A DNA stretch of 64,000 nucleotides from Salinicola halophilus (lineage in GTDB: Bacteria > Pseudomonadota > Gammaproteobacteria > Pseudomonadales > Halomonadaceae): positions 595,007 through 659,006 of the forward strand of contig NZ_PZJV01000001.1 of the NCBI RefSeq assembly GCF_003206155.1, given 5' to 3'. The position numbers and the translations under genes are program-made. This document shows, piece by piece, positions 45,750 to 55,365 of this stretch. Every line of letters begins with the position of its first letter. Position 1 is the first letter of the stretch. The notes below the pieces were generated by a model. That model was not told the DNA's origin and searched no databases. It saw only the letters and a program-made list of their open reading frames with translations.

Positions 45750-48587
45750 TCAGCGCGCGTGCCGCGTGCAGAGCGCGCGTGGGGTTACCGGCGGCTCAAG
45801 ACCCACGCCGCGCAGGATGTGGCGCATCTGCTCGCGTCCACGGGCGAAACTGAAATGGGTCCGTGCCACGCCGAGACTCGACTCGGAGAGCGACTGCCAG
45901 CGATCGGCGTCGGCATACAGCTCGTCGATCGCCGCGACCCAGTCGGCCGGCGACTGAACGATCCGCGCGCTCACCCCGTCCACCAGACCGGTTCCCTCCG
46001 CGGCGATCGGCGTCAGTACGCAGGGCAGCCCGAACGACATCGCCTCCAGCACCTTGCCCTTGATCCCCGCCCCGGAGAGCAGCGGCGCAATGAAGAGCCG
46101 GTGGGCATCGAAGAGCGTGGCGACATCCTCGACGTAGCCCTCGAGCACCACGTCTTCCGAGGCCAGCGCCTGAAAGCTCGTCGGCATGTCGCTACCGTAG
46201 AGATGCAGTTTCACGCCGGGTAGCGCTTCGCGCAGCATCGGCATGACCTGGGTGACGAAGTGTTCCACCGCTTCCACGTTGGGCCGATGTCGATAGCCGC
46301 CAAGAAAGGCGATGCCCGCCCGTGACGACCAACCGCCCCGTGCACCGCGCCCCTCCACCACCCAGGGGCAGCGAAACAGATTGTCCTGGCGCAGATTGTG
46401 GCTGGTGATCACCGCCTGCTCGGCCTCGCTGTAGCAAAGCACGGCGTCCGCCTCGCGCATGACCGCAAGCTCCCTGTCTCGAATCGCCAGCGGGAAGGAG
46501 AGATCCGGGTCGCCGGCGCTGAGCCGCAACCGAAGTTCGCGGAGAAAGTGCAGATCGGCGTTGTTGAAGACGATCCTGGCGTGACTGAACTGGCGGATCG
46601 CGGCCAGGTGCTTCTCGGCCACGTTGAACCGCGTGATGTAGATCAGATCGAAATCTCGCCCGTGTTCCCGCAGTAACGCCTCGAGGCTGCGAACCTCGGG
46701 GGCGTGGAAGCAGCGAACGCCGGCGCGCTCGAGCGCCCGGGTATAGGCGTCGGCGAACTCCAGGCTGTCGGCGACGAAGCTCACCTGACAGCCGCACGCC
46801 TGCAGCAGCCGCATCTCCTGCCAGGCGGCATAGGCACCGGCACTACGATCGGGCCGCGGTATCTCGGCGTCGATCATCAGCACGCGATAGACGGGGGCGA
46901 TCTCGTCACCCGTCACCCCTCGCTGGCTGAGCCGCTCGAGCCAGCACGCCACGAACGAAGGTGACACCGGAGCCGCTTGTCGGGCGTTCGCCGACGTTTC
47001 CAGGGCGACGAGCTGTGCCCCCGGCTGATGGAGCGTGTGCCAGCCGCGCTCTTCCGCCCGCAGGCAGAGATCCACCAGCAGGCTTTCCCAACCCTCGTCC
47101 ACCGACGCCACCCCGTCCAGCGAGTGCCATGTCCGGCGTTCGAACATGACCGCCCCCGGCAGCGCGGCGTCGACGCGACGCACGTAGGACCAGGCGGTGA
47201 GCGACGGCGCCTCGTTCGCCCCGCAGCGGCGCCACGTCCCGTTGCGCAGGACCATCGCCCCGGCATGCCGCAGACGACCGTCGGGTTCGAGCGCACTCGC
47301 GCCCACCACGCCGACCTGATCGAAATCGCTGAACGTGGCGTGCAGCGTCTCGAGCGCTCCTTCGAGCAGTTCGGTGCCGGGTTCGAGCCAGAGAACATGC
47401 TCGGCGAGCGCTTCGTCCACACTTCGTGCGACTCGCGTCGCCAGACGTTCGCCGGTACCGAGGGCTTCCACCACCCGAAGATTCCCGCACACCGCCGCGG
47501 CCTGGCGCGCGAGCCACGGCGAGCCGCCTTTGACATGGCTCGCGCAGGCGGTGTCGCGCTCGCCCATGTCGATTACCAGAACCTCGAAGGGGGTCGTGCC
47601 CGCGGTCAAGGCCAACGACGCCAGCGTATGGTAGAGCCGCGGCAGACCACCCTGGGCCGGCAGCAGCACGCTCACCGCCGGCTTGCGCTCGGGCGTCAGC
47701 GAGAGCGTGGGGAAGTGCCGCCGCCCCTGCCAGCCGTTGACCAGCACCTGGTGGGCGCGATGAAGCGTCGTCATGGCCTTCACCGCCCCCTGGCGGCGAT
47801 GGGTCAGGCGGCCGAGCTGACGGGTGAGCGAAGCGTAGCGGCGCCGGGCGACGTGACTCTCGTCATCGACTCCCGTTTCCAGCGTGGCAACGCCCCCCAG
47901 CCGACGAGGGACGACGCCCACGAAGCGCGCTTCCGCCCCGGGGAAGCCTTCGACGGCAACGTCGAGGCGCTGAATCTCGCCACTGCAGAGTGCGGCGGGC
48001 AGCGTCAGCGCAAAGCGCCACTTGTCGGCCTCGTCCCGGGTCACGGCCGCCCGGGCATGGATCTTACCGGCGGCATCGATCAGCACGGCTCGGCTCGTGG
48101 CCAGCCGCTCGTCGACCGATGCCGGCGTATCGGCGGCGACAGGCTCGCCGGCCGAGACGTCCTCGTACGCCACCTCACCGACGAGCCGGCCCCAGTCGAT
48201 CCCGCCCAGCGTGACCCGCAGCCCCCGCGCGAGCGTCAGCGTATAGGGCACGCTCAGCAAAGGCTCGACGCTGCCGACTTCGAACAGCTGGATCGCGGTC
48301 GGCGAGGCGAGTGCCGCAAGGTCGAGACGGACCTCGAAGCCGTGACGGCCGTTACCCTTGCCCGCCGTCACCAGATCACGGCGCCAGCCATCCGCGCGCG
48401 TGACCGCGAGTACCCCCGTGGCGTCGCGCACCTCGATCGCCAGCGCCGCCTCCGGGCGTTGGCGATCCCAGGCCCAGCCGATCAGCACGCCGCAATCGTG
48501 ATCGTCGAGATTGGCCTCGAAACGCGGGGCGCCTTCGACGCGCTCGTCGTTGGCCGCCGGCCCGACGTTGGAAACGTCATCACTCAT
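45750..48587 (-). CDS. Large glycosyltransferase: beta module + degenerate GT2 + GT4 domains
   Basis: 945 residues. Residues about 25-140 carry a beta-rich module with IGWAWDRQRPEAALAIEV and GNGRHGFEVRL, resembling the C-terminal module of the fused GT/sulfotransferase. Residues about 300-540 look like a GT2 domain (AVSVLLPAQGGLPRLYHTL) that has lost the expected aspartates (VIDMGERD, WLEPGTELL). Residues about 565-930 are a GT4 domain with IAFLGGYRHRPNVEAVEHF, HLYGSDMP and the donor-site segment APLLSGAGIKGKVLEAMSFGLP. The GT4 part is probably the working enzyme. It follows rfbC by 131 bp. Confidence 0.85.
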   Translation of the reverse strand: MSDDVSNVGPAANDERVEGAPRFEANLDDHDCGVLIGWAWDRQRPEAALAIEVRDATGVLAVTRADGWRRDLVTAGKGNGRHGFEVRLDLAALASPTAIQLFEVGSVEPLLSVPYTLTLARGLRVTLGGIDWGRLVGEVAYEDVSAGEPVAADTPASVDERLATSRAVLIDAAGKIHARAAVTRDEADKWRFALTLPAALCSGEIQRLDVAVEGFPGAEARFVGVVPRRLGGVATLETGVDDESHVARRRYASLTRQLGRLTHRRQGAVKAMTTLHRAHQVLVNGWQGRRHFPTLSLTPERKPAVSVLLPAQGGLPRLYHTLASLALTAGTTPFEVLVIDMGERDTACASHVKGGSPWLARQAAAVCGNLRVVEALGTGERLATRVARSVDEALAEHVLWLEPGTELLEGALETLHATFSDFDQVGVVGASALEPDGRLRHAGAMVLRNGTWRRCGANEAPSLTAWSYVRRVDAALPGAVMFERRTWHSLDGVASVDEGWESLLVDLCLRAEERGWHTLHQPGAQLVALETSANARQAAPVSPSFVACWLERLSQRGVTGDEIAPVYRVLMIDAEIPRPDRSAGAYAAWQEMRLLQACGCQVSFVADSLEFADAYTRALERAGVRCFHAPEVRSLEALLREHGRDFDLIYITRFNVAEKHLAAIRQFSHARIVFNNADLHFLRELRLRLSAGDPDLSFPLAIRDRELAVMREADAVLCYSEAEQAVITSHNLRQDNLFRCPWVVEGRGARGGWSSRAGIAFLGGYRHRPNVEAVEHFVTQVMPMLREALPGVKLHLYGSDMPTSFQALASEDVVLEGYVEDVATLFDAHRLFIAPLLSGAGIKGKVLEAMSFGLPCVLTPIAAEGTGLVDGVSARIVQSPADWVAAIDELYADADRWQSLSESSLGVARTHFSFARGREQMRHILRGVGLEPPVTPRALCTRHAR

Positions 48588-48684
48588 CGCTCGCTCCTGT
48601 GCTAACGCTCGACTCTTTGACCCGGCTCTCGCTCGGCTCTCTTACACGCCCCTGCTGCCCAGTTCGGTTCGGCCGCCCTGCTCG

Positions 48685-48730
48685 AGTGACGTCAGTCGAA
48701 GGTGGACCCCAAGTGACGTCAGTCGAAGGT
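48685..48730. repeat. Duplicated 19-bp segment at the 3' end of rfbC
   Basis: AGTGACGTCAGTCGAAGGT occurs at 48685-48703 and 48712-48730, a 27-bp period. The second copy includes the rfbC stop and last codons, so the first is a duplicate of the gene's end placed downstream in the leader of the next gene. Confidence 0.9.
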
Positions 48731-49264
48731 TGCGGCGTTCTCGAGCGTCGCGCCCTCGGCGTCCTTGGCGGAAAGCTTCGGCTCGCCGTCGACCAGCGGC
48801 CAGTCGATCGACAGCGTCGGGTCGTTCCAGCGCAGGCTGTACTCGTCGCCCGGGGCGTAGTAGTCGGTGCACTTGTACTGGAACTCCGCCTCGTCGCTGG
48901 TGACGTAGAAGCCGTGCGCAAAGCCCGGCGGTACCCACAGCATCTGGCGGTTCTCTTCGTTGAGTCGAGCGCCCACCCACTGACCGAACGTGGCCGAGCC
49001 GCGACGCAGATCCACCGCGACGTCGAAGACCTCGCCGCGGGTCACGCGCACCAGCTTTCCCTGCGGGTGCTCGAGCTGGTAGTGCAGGCCACGCAGAATG
49101 CCGCGGCCCGATTTGCTGTGGTTGTCCTGGACGAAGGCGTAGTCGCCGCAGTGCTCGACGAACTCGCTATGGCGAAACGTCTCCATGAAAAAGCCGCGGT
49201 CGTCGCCGAACACCTTAGGGGTGAGCAGGACGACATCGGGGATCGCGAGGCGTTCGTATTGCAT
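48719..49264 (-). CDS. rfbC: dTDP-4-dehydrorhamnose 3,5-epimerase
   Basis: 181 residues, standard length. Cupin-fold epimerase acting on dTDP-4-keto-6-deoxyglucose. Motifs: VFGDDRGFFMETFRHSEF, FVQDNHSKSGRGILRGLHYQ with the catalytic His (about residue 62), GKLVRVTRGEVFDVAVDLR, and PPGFAHGFYV. It is the fourth gene of rfbB-rfbD-rfbA-rfbC and lies 83 bp after rfbA. Confidence 0.96.
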   Translation of the reverse strand: MQYERLAIPDVVLLTPKVFGDDRGFFMETFRHSEFVEHCGDYAFVQDNHSKSGRGILRGLHYQLEHPQGKLVRVTRGEVFDVAVDLRRGSATFGQWVGARLNEENRQMLWVPPGFAHGFYVTSDEAEFQYKCTDYYAPGDEYSLRWNDPTLSIDWPLVDGEPKLSAKDAEGATLENAATFD

Positions 49265-49347
49265 GGGGGTCTCCCTATCGAAATGAGCCGATTGTCTCGA
49301 CGTCTATGAGTCGGTTGTCTCGACCTCTGGCCAGCAGACGCGCCCGG

Positions 49348-50241
49348 TCAGGCGACCGAGCCGCGCCGACTGTCCTCGAGACGCTTGAGCAGATACTGGC
49401 CGTAGCCGGTCTTCTTGAGCGCGTCGCCGCGGGCGGCGAGCTGCTGGTCGTCGATCCAGTGCTGGCTCCAGGCGATCTCCTCGAGACACGCCACCTTCAA
49501 CCCCTGGCGGTGTTCGATGGTCTGCACGTACTGTCCCGCTTCCAGCAGGCTGTCGTGGGTGCCGGTATCCAGCCAGGCGAAGCCGCGGCCGAGGCGCTCG
49601 ACGTGCAGGTCGCCGCGCTCGAGGTAGGCGTTGTTGACGCTGGTGATCTCGAGTTCGCCGCGGGACGAGGGTTTGACGTCCTTGGCGATCGCGACCACGT
49701 CGTTGTCGTAGAAGTAGAGACCCGTCACCGCGTAGGGCGACTTGGGATCGCTGGGTTTCTCCTCGATGGAGAGCGCACGGCCGCTGTCGTCGAACTCCAC
49801 CACGCCGAAGCGCTCCGGGTCCTTGACCAGATAGCCGAAGACCGTCGCGCCCTTCTCCACTTCGGAGGCGCGTTTCAACTGCTCGGAGAAGTGCTGGCCG
49901 TGGAAGACGTTGTCGCCCAGCACCAGACAGACCGAGTCGTCGCCGATGAAAGACTCGCCGATCAGAAACGCCTGCGCCAGCCCGTCCGGCGAGGGCTGTT
50001 CGGCATAGGCGAAACGCACGCCGAACTGCTCGCCGCTACCGAGCAGATACTCGTATTGCGGCAGATCCTCCGGCGTGGAGATGATGAGGATGTCGCGGAT
50101 GCCGGCCAGCATCAGCACCGAGATCGGGTAGTAGATCATCGGCTTGTCGTAGACCGGCAGCAGCTGCTTGGAGACGCCCTGAGTGATGGGGTGCAGACGC
50201 GTGCCGGAACCGCCGGCGAGAATGATGCCCTTACGTGCCAT
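49348..50241 (-). CDS. rfbA: Glucose-1-phosphate thymidylyltransferase
   Basis: 297 residues. It makes dTDP-glucose, the first step to dTDP-L-rhamnose. The N-terminal [17 protein letters not shown] and [16 protein letters not shown] blocks hold the nucleotide-binding residues; [10 protein letters not shown] and [17 protein letters not shown] follow. I chose the ATG at 50241 directly before KGIILAGG; the frame remains open upstream to 50433 without homology. The gap to rfbD is 140 bp. Confidence 0.96.
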   Translation of the reverse strand: MARKGIILAGGSGTRLHPITQGVSKQLLPVYDKPMIYYPISVLMLAGIRDILIISTPEDLPQYEYLLGSGEQFGVRFAYAEQPSPDGLAQAFLIGESFIGDDSVCLVLGDNVFHGQHFSEQLKRASEVEKGATVFGYLVKDPERFGVVEFDDSGRALSIEEKPSDPKSPYAVTGLYFYDNDVVAIAKDVKPSSRGELEITSVNNAYLERGDLHVERLGRGFAWLDTGTHDSLLEAGQYVQTIEHRQGLKVACLEEIAWSQHWIDDQQLAARGDALKKTGYGQYLLKRLEDSRRGSVA

Positions 50242-50381
50242 GCTGAAACTCCTTGTCGGAATGACCGACATTGACGCGTGACGCCGGCGCGGCCGGCAAC
50301 GTGACTGACTCGCCGGTCTGACCGGCGCCCTGCTGAAACCGTTTCGATACCCGCGACCCTGGCGGTCGTCGCGGCGTGTGC

Positions 50382-51269
50382 TCAGCGCGTGCTCAGGATA
50401 TCTTCCAGCGTCAGATCGAGCTGCGCCTGCCAAGTGGGCAGATCGATTCCCAGCTCGCGTTCGAGCTTGTTGAGCGAGAGCCGCGAGTTGAGCGGACGCG
50501 TCGCCGGCGTCGGATAGTCGCTGGTGGGAATCGCGCCCAGCCCCTCATCGGTGATGGCCAGCGTCTCGCCGCGGTCGCGGGCGGCGGCGAAGATCGCCTC
50601 GGCGAAGCCGTGCCAGCTGGTCTCCCCCCGGGGGGCGAGATGATAGAGCCCCGGGGCGAAGGTGCCCTGTCGCAGCCCCTGCAGCGCCAACAGCGTGACC
50701 TCGGCGATCAGCCGCGCCGGCGTTGGCGCGCCGATCTGATCGACGACGACGTTGAGCGACGTCCGTTCGCGCCCCAGACGCAGCATGGTCTTGAGAAAGT
50801 TGCCGCCGCGGGCGCTGTAGACCCAGCTGGTGCGAAAGACGATGGCACTGGCACCGCTCGCGGCGACCGCCTCGTCGCCGGCGAGCTTGCTGGCGCCGTA
50901 GACGGAGAGCGGCCCGGTGGCGCTCTTTTCCGTCCAGGGCATCTCGCCGTCACCCGGATAGACGTAATCCGAGGAGTAGTGCACCAGCACCGCACCGCTC
51001 TCGACGGCGTGGGCGGCGAGCTGCTCGGGCAGGCCGGCGTTGAGCCGGTAGGCCTCCTCGGCCGCCGATTCCGCGGCATCCACCGCCGTCCAGGCCGCCG
51101 CGTTGACGATCAGCGCCGGGCGCTGCGCCTTCAGATGCGCGTCCACCGCCTCCGCGTCCATCAGATCGAGTCGTTCGCGGGTCGGGGCATCGATGGCACC
51201 CAGCGGCGCCAGCGCGCGTCTGAGTTCGAAGCCGACCTGCCCGTTGCCCCCGAGAATCAGTATCGTCAT
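50382..51269 (-). CDS. rfbD: dTDP-4-dehydrorhamnose reductase
   Basis: 295 residues. NADPH-dependent last step of dTDP-L-rhamnose synthesis. Rossmann motif [16 protein letters not shown] at the start, SSDYVYPGD and the SDR active-site block [12 protein letters not shown] (Tyr and Lys, about residue 130). The start ATG at 51269 overlaps the rfbB stop by 4 bp (ATGA). Confidence 0.95.
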   Translation of the reverse strand: MTILILGGNGQVGFELRRALAPLGAIDAPTRERLDLMDAEAVDAHLKAQRPALIVNAAAWTAVDAAESAAEEAYRLNAGLPEQLAAHAVESGAVLVHYSSDYVYPGDGEMPWTEKSATGPLSVYGASKLAGDEAVAASGASAIVFRTSWVYSARGGNFLKTMLRLGRERTSLNVVVDQIGAPTPARLIAEVTLLALQGLRQGTFAPGLYHLAPRGETSWHGFAEAIFAAARDRGETLAITDEGLGAIPTSDYPTPATRPLNSRLSLNKLERELGIDLPTWQAQLDLTLEDILSTR

Positions 51270-52345
51270 GCGCTCTCTCCCAGTCGTTCGCCCTGGTATT
51301 TGCCGCTCTGGACGCGGCGCCACCACTGCTCGTTGTCGAGGAACCACTGAACCGTCCGGCGCATGCCGGAATCGAAGGTCTCCCGCGGCGTCCAACCCAG
51401 CTCGCGCTCGATCTTGCCGGCGTCGATGGCGTAGCGCAGATCGTGGCCGGGGCGGTCGGTGACGAAGGTGATCAGATCGCGGTAGTGCGTGACCCCTTCC
51501 GGCTTGGCCGGGGCGAGGGTCTCGAGCAGCGCGCAGATCGTCTCGACCACCTCGATGTTGGGTTTCTCGTTGTGCCCGCCGATGTTGTAGGTCTCGCCGA
51601 TCTCGCCGGTGGCAGCGACGTGGATCAGGGCGCGAGCGTGATCCTCGACGAACAGCCAGTCGCGGACCTGCTTGCCATCGCCGTAGACCGGCAGCGGCTT
51701 GCCGGCGACGGCGTTGAGAATGGTCAGCGGAATCAGCTTCTCCGGGAAGTGATACGGGCCGTAGTTGTTGGAGCAGTTGGTGACGAGCGTCGGCAGGCCG
51801 TAGGTGCGCTGCCAGGCGCGAACCAGATGATCGGAGCTCGCCTTGCTCGCGGAATACGGCGAGCTAGGCGCGTAGGACGTGGTCTCGGTGAACAGGTCGT
51901 CGGCGCCGTGCAGGTCGCCGTAGACCTCGTCGGTAGAGATGTGATGAAAGCGGAAATCCGCCGCCTTCTGCGCGTCGCTCTCCTTGAGGCCTTTCCAGTA
52001 CTGCCTGGCGGCCTCGAGCAGCACGTAGGTGCCGACCACGTTGGTCTCGATGAAGGCCGCGGGCCCATCGATGGAGCGGTCGACGTGACTCTCTGCCGCC
52101 AGATGCATCACCACGTCCGGCTGCGTCTCGGCGAAGAGCCTGGCCATCGCCTCGGCATCACAGATGTCGGCCTGACGGAAGGCGTAGCGAGGGTCGTCCT
52201 CGACCGCGGCAAGCGATTCGAGATTGCCGGCGTAGGTGAGCTTGTCCACGTTGACCACACGGTGATCCGTTTCCCGGATCAGCTCGCGGACCACGGCAGA
52301 GCCGATGAAACCGGCCCCCCCGGTGACCAGAAACGTCTTGCTCAT
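51266..52345 (-). CDS. rfbB: dTDP-glucose 4,6-dehydratase
   Basis: 359 residues. It converts dTDP-glucose to dTDP-4-keto-6-deoxyglucose with bound NAD. Motifs: [17 protein letters not shown] (residues 5-21), [15 protein letters not shown], the catalytic STDEVYGDL and the [17 protein letters not shown] block (Tyr-x3-Lys). The ATG at 52345 has GAGAGGA upstream. It is first of the rhamnose genes and lies 88 bp after kpsE. Confidence 0.97.
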   Translation of the reverse strand: MSKTFLVTGGAGFIGSAVVRELIRETDHRVVNVDKLTYAGNLESLAAVEDDPRYAFRQADICDAEAMARLFAETQPDVVMHLAAESHVDRSIDGPAAFIETNVVGTYVLLEAARQYWKGLKESDAQKAADFRFHHISTDEVYGDLHGADDLFTETTSYAPSSPYSASKASSDHLVRAWQRTYGLPTLVTNCSNNYGPYHFPEKLIPLTILNAVAGKPLPVYGDGKQVRDWLFVEDHARALIHVAATGEIGETYNIGGHNEKPNIEVVETICALLETLAPAKPEGVTHYRDLITFVTDRPGHDLRYAIDAGKIERELGWTPRETFDSGMRRTVQWFLDNEQWWRRVQSGKYQGERLGESA

Positions 52346-52433
52346 GTCCTCTCTCCCGTTGTTGGCATGTCGTTGGTGCCACCGAGCGATCGATGACGGC
52401 CTCGGTAGCGGGTTGAATGGTTGCGAAGCGCGC

Positions 52434-53534
52434 TCAGTCGCGATGGTCCTTCACAATGAGGATCAGCATGTTGAGGATCAGCGTGACGAACAGCGCGATC
52501 ACGGCGAACACTACCGAGTTGTAGAGGCGCTCCGGCTGCTCCGGGTACTCCGGCCGCGTCGGCGCCTGCAGGATCGAGACCTGCTTCAACTTGCGGGCCG
52601 CCTCGATGCGCGTGTTCTCGAGCGCTGCCAGCGCGCCGGAGTAGCTCTGCTGGGCGAAATCGGCGCGCAGCATCAGCGTCTGATACTCCGACGACACGGC
52701 GTTCAGGGCGTCGCCGGACTGGCGCGCCAGCCGCTCGCTCTCCTGCTGGATCTGGCTGTTGAGCGCGTTGATCTCGGCGTTGATGCGCACCATTTCCGGC
52801 GAGCGCCCGCTCTGGAAGCTCGCAAGCGCGCTCTTGCGCGCTTTGGCGACGGCGACCTGACCCTCGAGCGAAGCGACCACGGAACTCAGGCTCTCCACGG
52901 TTCCCACCGGCGAGACCAGGCCGTTGGCGTTCTGATAGTCCAACAGCACGTCCCGCGTATCCTGAAACCTCTGTTCGAGGATCGCTACCTGCTTCTCCAG
53001 AAAACGCACCTGCTCCTCGGCGAGGCGCTGTCCCATCTGGTTCATGTGTCGCTCGCCCTCGTCGAGCATCAGCTGGGCGATCTGGTACGCCTTTTCAGGA
53101 TCGAACGCTTCGACGTCGAGCCGCAGCACGCCGGCGTAGTCGTCGAGTTCGATCGACACCCGCGAGAGGTAGTACTCGTGAAGCGTCTCGATCGGGGCGT
53201 TCGCGTCGCGCAGTGCACTCATCGGGTCCGCCCCCGACTGGGCGTAGTGATCGCGGAAATCCGCCTGTTCCACGAGCAGCTGGAGCATGTCCACCGAGCG
53301 CATGTAATCGCGCAGCAGCAGCATGTCCGAGAGGTTGCCGGACGCGCTGCCGGTGAGCAGCGAACTGAAGCTCAGATTCGGGGCGGCGATCTGCGGGCTC
53401 TCCAGCACCACGTTGGCGTGGGAGACGTAGCGGTCACTCGCCCACAGCATCCAGTAGAGCGTCACGCCGGTGATCGCCGCGAAACAGACCAGCCAGTGCA
53501 GATACCGGCTAGCGAAAGAGGAACGTTTCTTCAT
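52434..53534 (-). CDS. kpsE: Capsule export inner-membrane protein KpsE
   Basis: 366 residues of the polysaccharide co-polymerase group. A transmembrane segment near residues 13-32 ([21 protein letters not shown]), a long periplasmic part with coiled coil (about residues 165-300), and a second transmembrane segment near the C-terminus ([21 protein letters not shown]). KpsE bridges the KpsMT transporter and the KpsD outer-membrane path in ABC-type capsule export. Its start overlaps the kpsT stop by 4 bp. Confidence 0.9.
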   Translation of the reverse strand: MKKRSSFASRYLHWLVCFAAITGVTLYWMLWASDRYVSHANVVLESPQIAAPNLSFSSLLTGSASGNLSDMLLLRDYMRSVDMLQLLVEQADFRDHYAQSGADPMSALRDANAPIETLHEYYLSRVSIELDDYAGVLRLDVEAFDPEKAYQIAQLMLDEGERHMNQMGQRLAEEQVRFLEKQVAILEQRFQDTRDVLLDYQNANGLVSPVGTVESLSSVVASLEGQVAVAKARKSALASFQSGRSPEMVRINAEINALNSQIQQESERLARQSGDALNAVSSEYQTLMLRADFAQQSYSGALAALENTRIEAARKLKQVSILQAPTRPEYPEQPERLYNSVVFAVIALFVTLILNMLILIVKDHRD

Positions 53535-54475
53535 GGCCGTCTCTTCTTGTGTGGGGGCTTACGATTGGATGAGTTGCGATGAGAAGTCTTCTGCGCGGGT
53601 GTCCGCAGGCGCTGAACGTGGCGGCGGGCGTCGAGCATGGCCTCGCGCGCCTCTTCGAGCCGCCAGCGCAGCGTGTCGTCTTCGGCCTCGCGATCGGGGT
53701 CGTCCCCGGCCGCTTCGAAAGCGGCCTTGGCCTCGGCGAAATCCCGATTGGCCTCATTCAGCCCCTCTCTCGCCTCGGCATGGGTTCGGGGCACCACCGG
53801 CACTCGCGGCACCCGCCCGTCGGTGGCTTGGTGATAGGCGGCGATCGCCGCGTCGATGTCGTCGTACCAGCGGGCACTGCCCTTCTCCAGCACGATGCCG
53901 GCCTGACAGAACTCCCGCAGCACGCTCTCGCCGTGGGAGACCATGATCAGACTCGCCTTGCCGATACGCGCCTCGAAGGCCTGCCGTGCCTTCTTCTTGA
54001 AGGCGCGATCGCCCACCGCGGTCGCCTCGTCGGAGAGATAGACGTCGAAGTCGAACGCCAGCGACAGCCCGAATGCCAGCCGGGAGCGCATCCCGGAGGA
54101 GTAGGTCTTCACCGGCTCGTCGAAGGCATCACCGATGTCGGCGAACGCCTCCACCTCGTCGATGATGGCGTCGATCTCGTCGTCGGCGCCGTGAATGCGG
54201 GCGACGAACTTGACGTTCTGGCGCCCCGTCATCGACCCCTGGAACCCGCCCGCCAACCCGATCGGCCAGGAGACGCGGCTTTCGCGCACGATCTCGCCGC
54301 GGTCCGGCGTGTCCATGCCGCCGATCAGGCGCAGCAGCGTGGTCTTGCCGGCACCGTTGCGCCCCAGCAGGCCGACGCTGACGCCGTCGGGAATCGTCAG
54401 CGACACGTCCTCGAGCACCCAGGGGCTACCGTGATGGTTGTGGTATCGCTTGTAGAGGTTGCGGATCTCGATCAT
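53531..54475 (-). CDS. kpsT: Capsule ABC-transporter ATPase KpsT with C-terminal extension
   Basis: 314 residues. The first 215 or so are a full KpsT ATPase: Walker A GLLGRNGAGKTTLLRLIGG (about residues 35-53), signature YSSGMRSRLAFGLSLA, Walker B DVYLSDEATAVGD. E. coli KpsT ends there. Here another 90-100 residues follow, acidic and helical (AREGLNEANRDFAEAKAAF, EEAREAMLDARRHVQRLR) with a basic tail, probably a coiled coil. It drives glycan export with KpsM. It overlaps kpsE downstream and starts 10 bp after the kpsM stop. Confidence 0.92.
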   Translation of the reverse strand: MIEIRNLYKRYHNHHGSPWVLEDVSLTIPDGVSVGLLGRNGAGKTTLLRLIGGMDTPDRGEIVRESRVSWPIGLAGGFQGSMTGRQNVKFVARIHGADDEIDAIIDEVEAFADIGDAFDEPVKTYSSGMRSRLAFGLSLAFDFDVYLSDEATAVGDRAFKKKARQAFEARIGKASLIMVSHGESVLREFCQAGIVLEKGSARWYDDIDAAIAAYHQATDGRVPRVPVVPRTHAEAREGLNEANRDFAEAKAAFEAAGDDPDREAEDDTLRWRLEEAREAMLDARRHVQRLRTPAQKTSHRNSSNRKPPHKKRRP

Positions 54476-54485
54476 GGAGCGCTCC

Positions 54486-55295
54486 TCACTCGGCCTTGAG
54501 CTTCGCGGCGAAGCGCAGATGGAGAATCAGCCCCAGCGCGATCAGCGAAAGCGCCCAGAACCAGAGATAGGTCATGTCGATGCCGTCGAGGGTGTGATAG
54601 CCGTCGAAGAAGCTCAGCCGCATGCTCTCCAGCCCGTGGACGATGGGGTTATAGAGCAGGTACTCCCGGTACGGATACGGGATGTACATCACCGGCAGGA
54701 TGACGCCGGAGAGCAGCAGCAGCGGCAGGTTGAGAATGCGCACCACGCGGCCGACTTCCGGCACCAGATCGCCGAGCACCGATACCGTCAGCCCCGCCCC
54801 CCAGCCCAGCGCCCAGAGCGACAGCCAGTCGAGCATCACGCCGAGCGGTCGCGCCGGCATCAGGTCGAACTGGAGCAGCGTGCCGATGCCGATGAAGAGC
54901 AGGAACAGAAACGACTTCAGCGCTCCTTCGAGAAAACAGCGCACCAGGACGGTGTCGACCGGTTTCACCTGGCGGTAGGCGAACAGTCCCTTGTTGGCCT
55001 CGATCGCCCCGAGCGCGCGCATCATGTTCTCGCGAAAGAGGCCGTACCCCATCAGCCCGACGACCAGCCACGGCACGTGATCGGCCCCGGCGACCTCGCT
55101 GCCGGAGAGGAAGAGTCCGCGCACCGAGACCATCACGGCGATGATCGCCAGCGGCTCGAAGAGCATCCAGAACCACCCCATGCGATCCGCCATGGTTCGC
55201 GAGATCGCCTCGCGCATGAACATCGCGAACCAGACGCTGCGAGTGACCCGCCAGGGCCCCCGGCTGGGTCGCCGGGAAAGGCTCAGCTGTGCCAT
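54486..55295 (-). CDS. kpsM: Capsule ABC-transporter permease KpsM
   Basis: 269-residue ABC-2 type permease with about six membrane segments. The N-terminal region WRVTRSVWFAMFMREAISRT and the hydrophobic SLIALGLILHL near the end are typical. It forms the export channel for the lipid-linked polysaccharide with KpsT. Its ATG has an excellent GGAGGTGA site. It lies 70 bp after kpsD. Confidence 0.92.
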   Translation of the reverse strand: MAQLSLSRRPSRGPWRVTRSVWFAMFMREAISRTMADRMGWFWMLFEPLAIIAVMVSVRGLFLSGSEVAGADHVPWLVVGLMGYGLFRENMMRALGAIEANKGLFAYRQVKPVDTVLVRCFLEGALKSFLFLLFIGIGTLLQFDLMPARPLGVMLDWLSLWALGWGAGLTVSVLGDLVPEVGRVVRILNLPLLLLSGVILPVMYIPYPYREYLLYNPIVHGLESMRLSFFDGYHTLDGIDMTYLWFWALSLIALGLILHLRFAAKLKAE

Positions 55296-55365
55296 GACTC
55301 ACCTCCGCGTTCGGCCGAGGAGGCGTCGGCGGCGGGTCGCCTCACGCCGACGTCGATACGGACGT

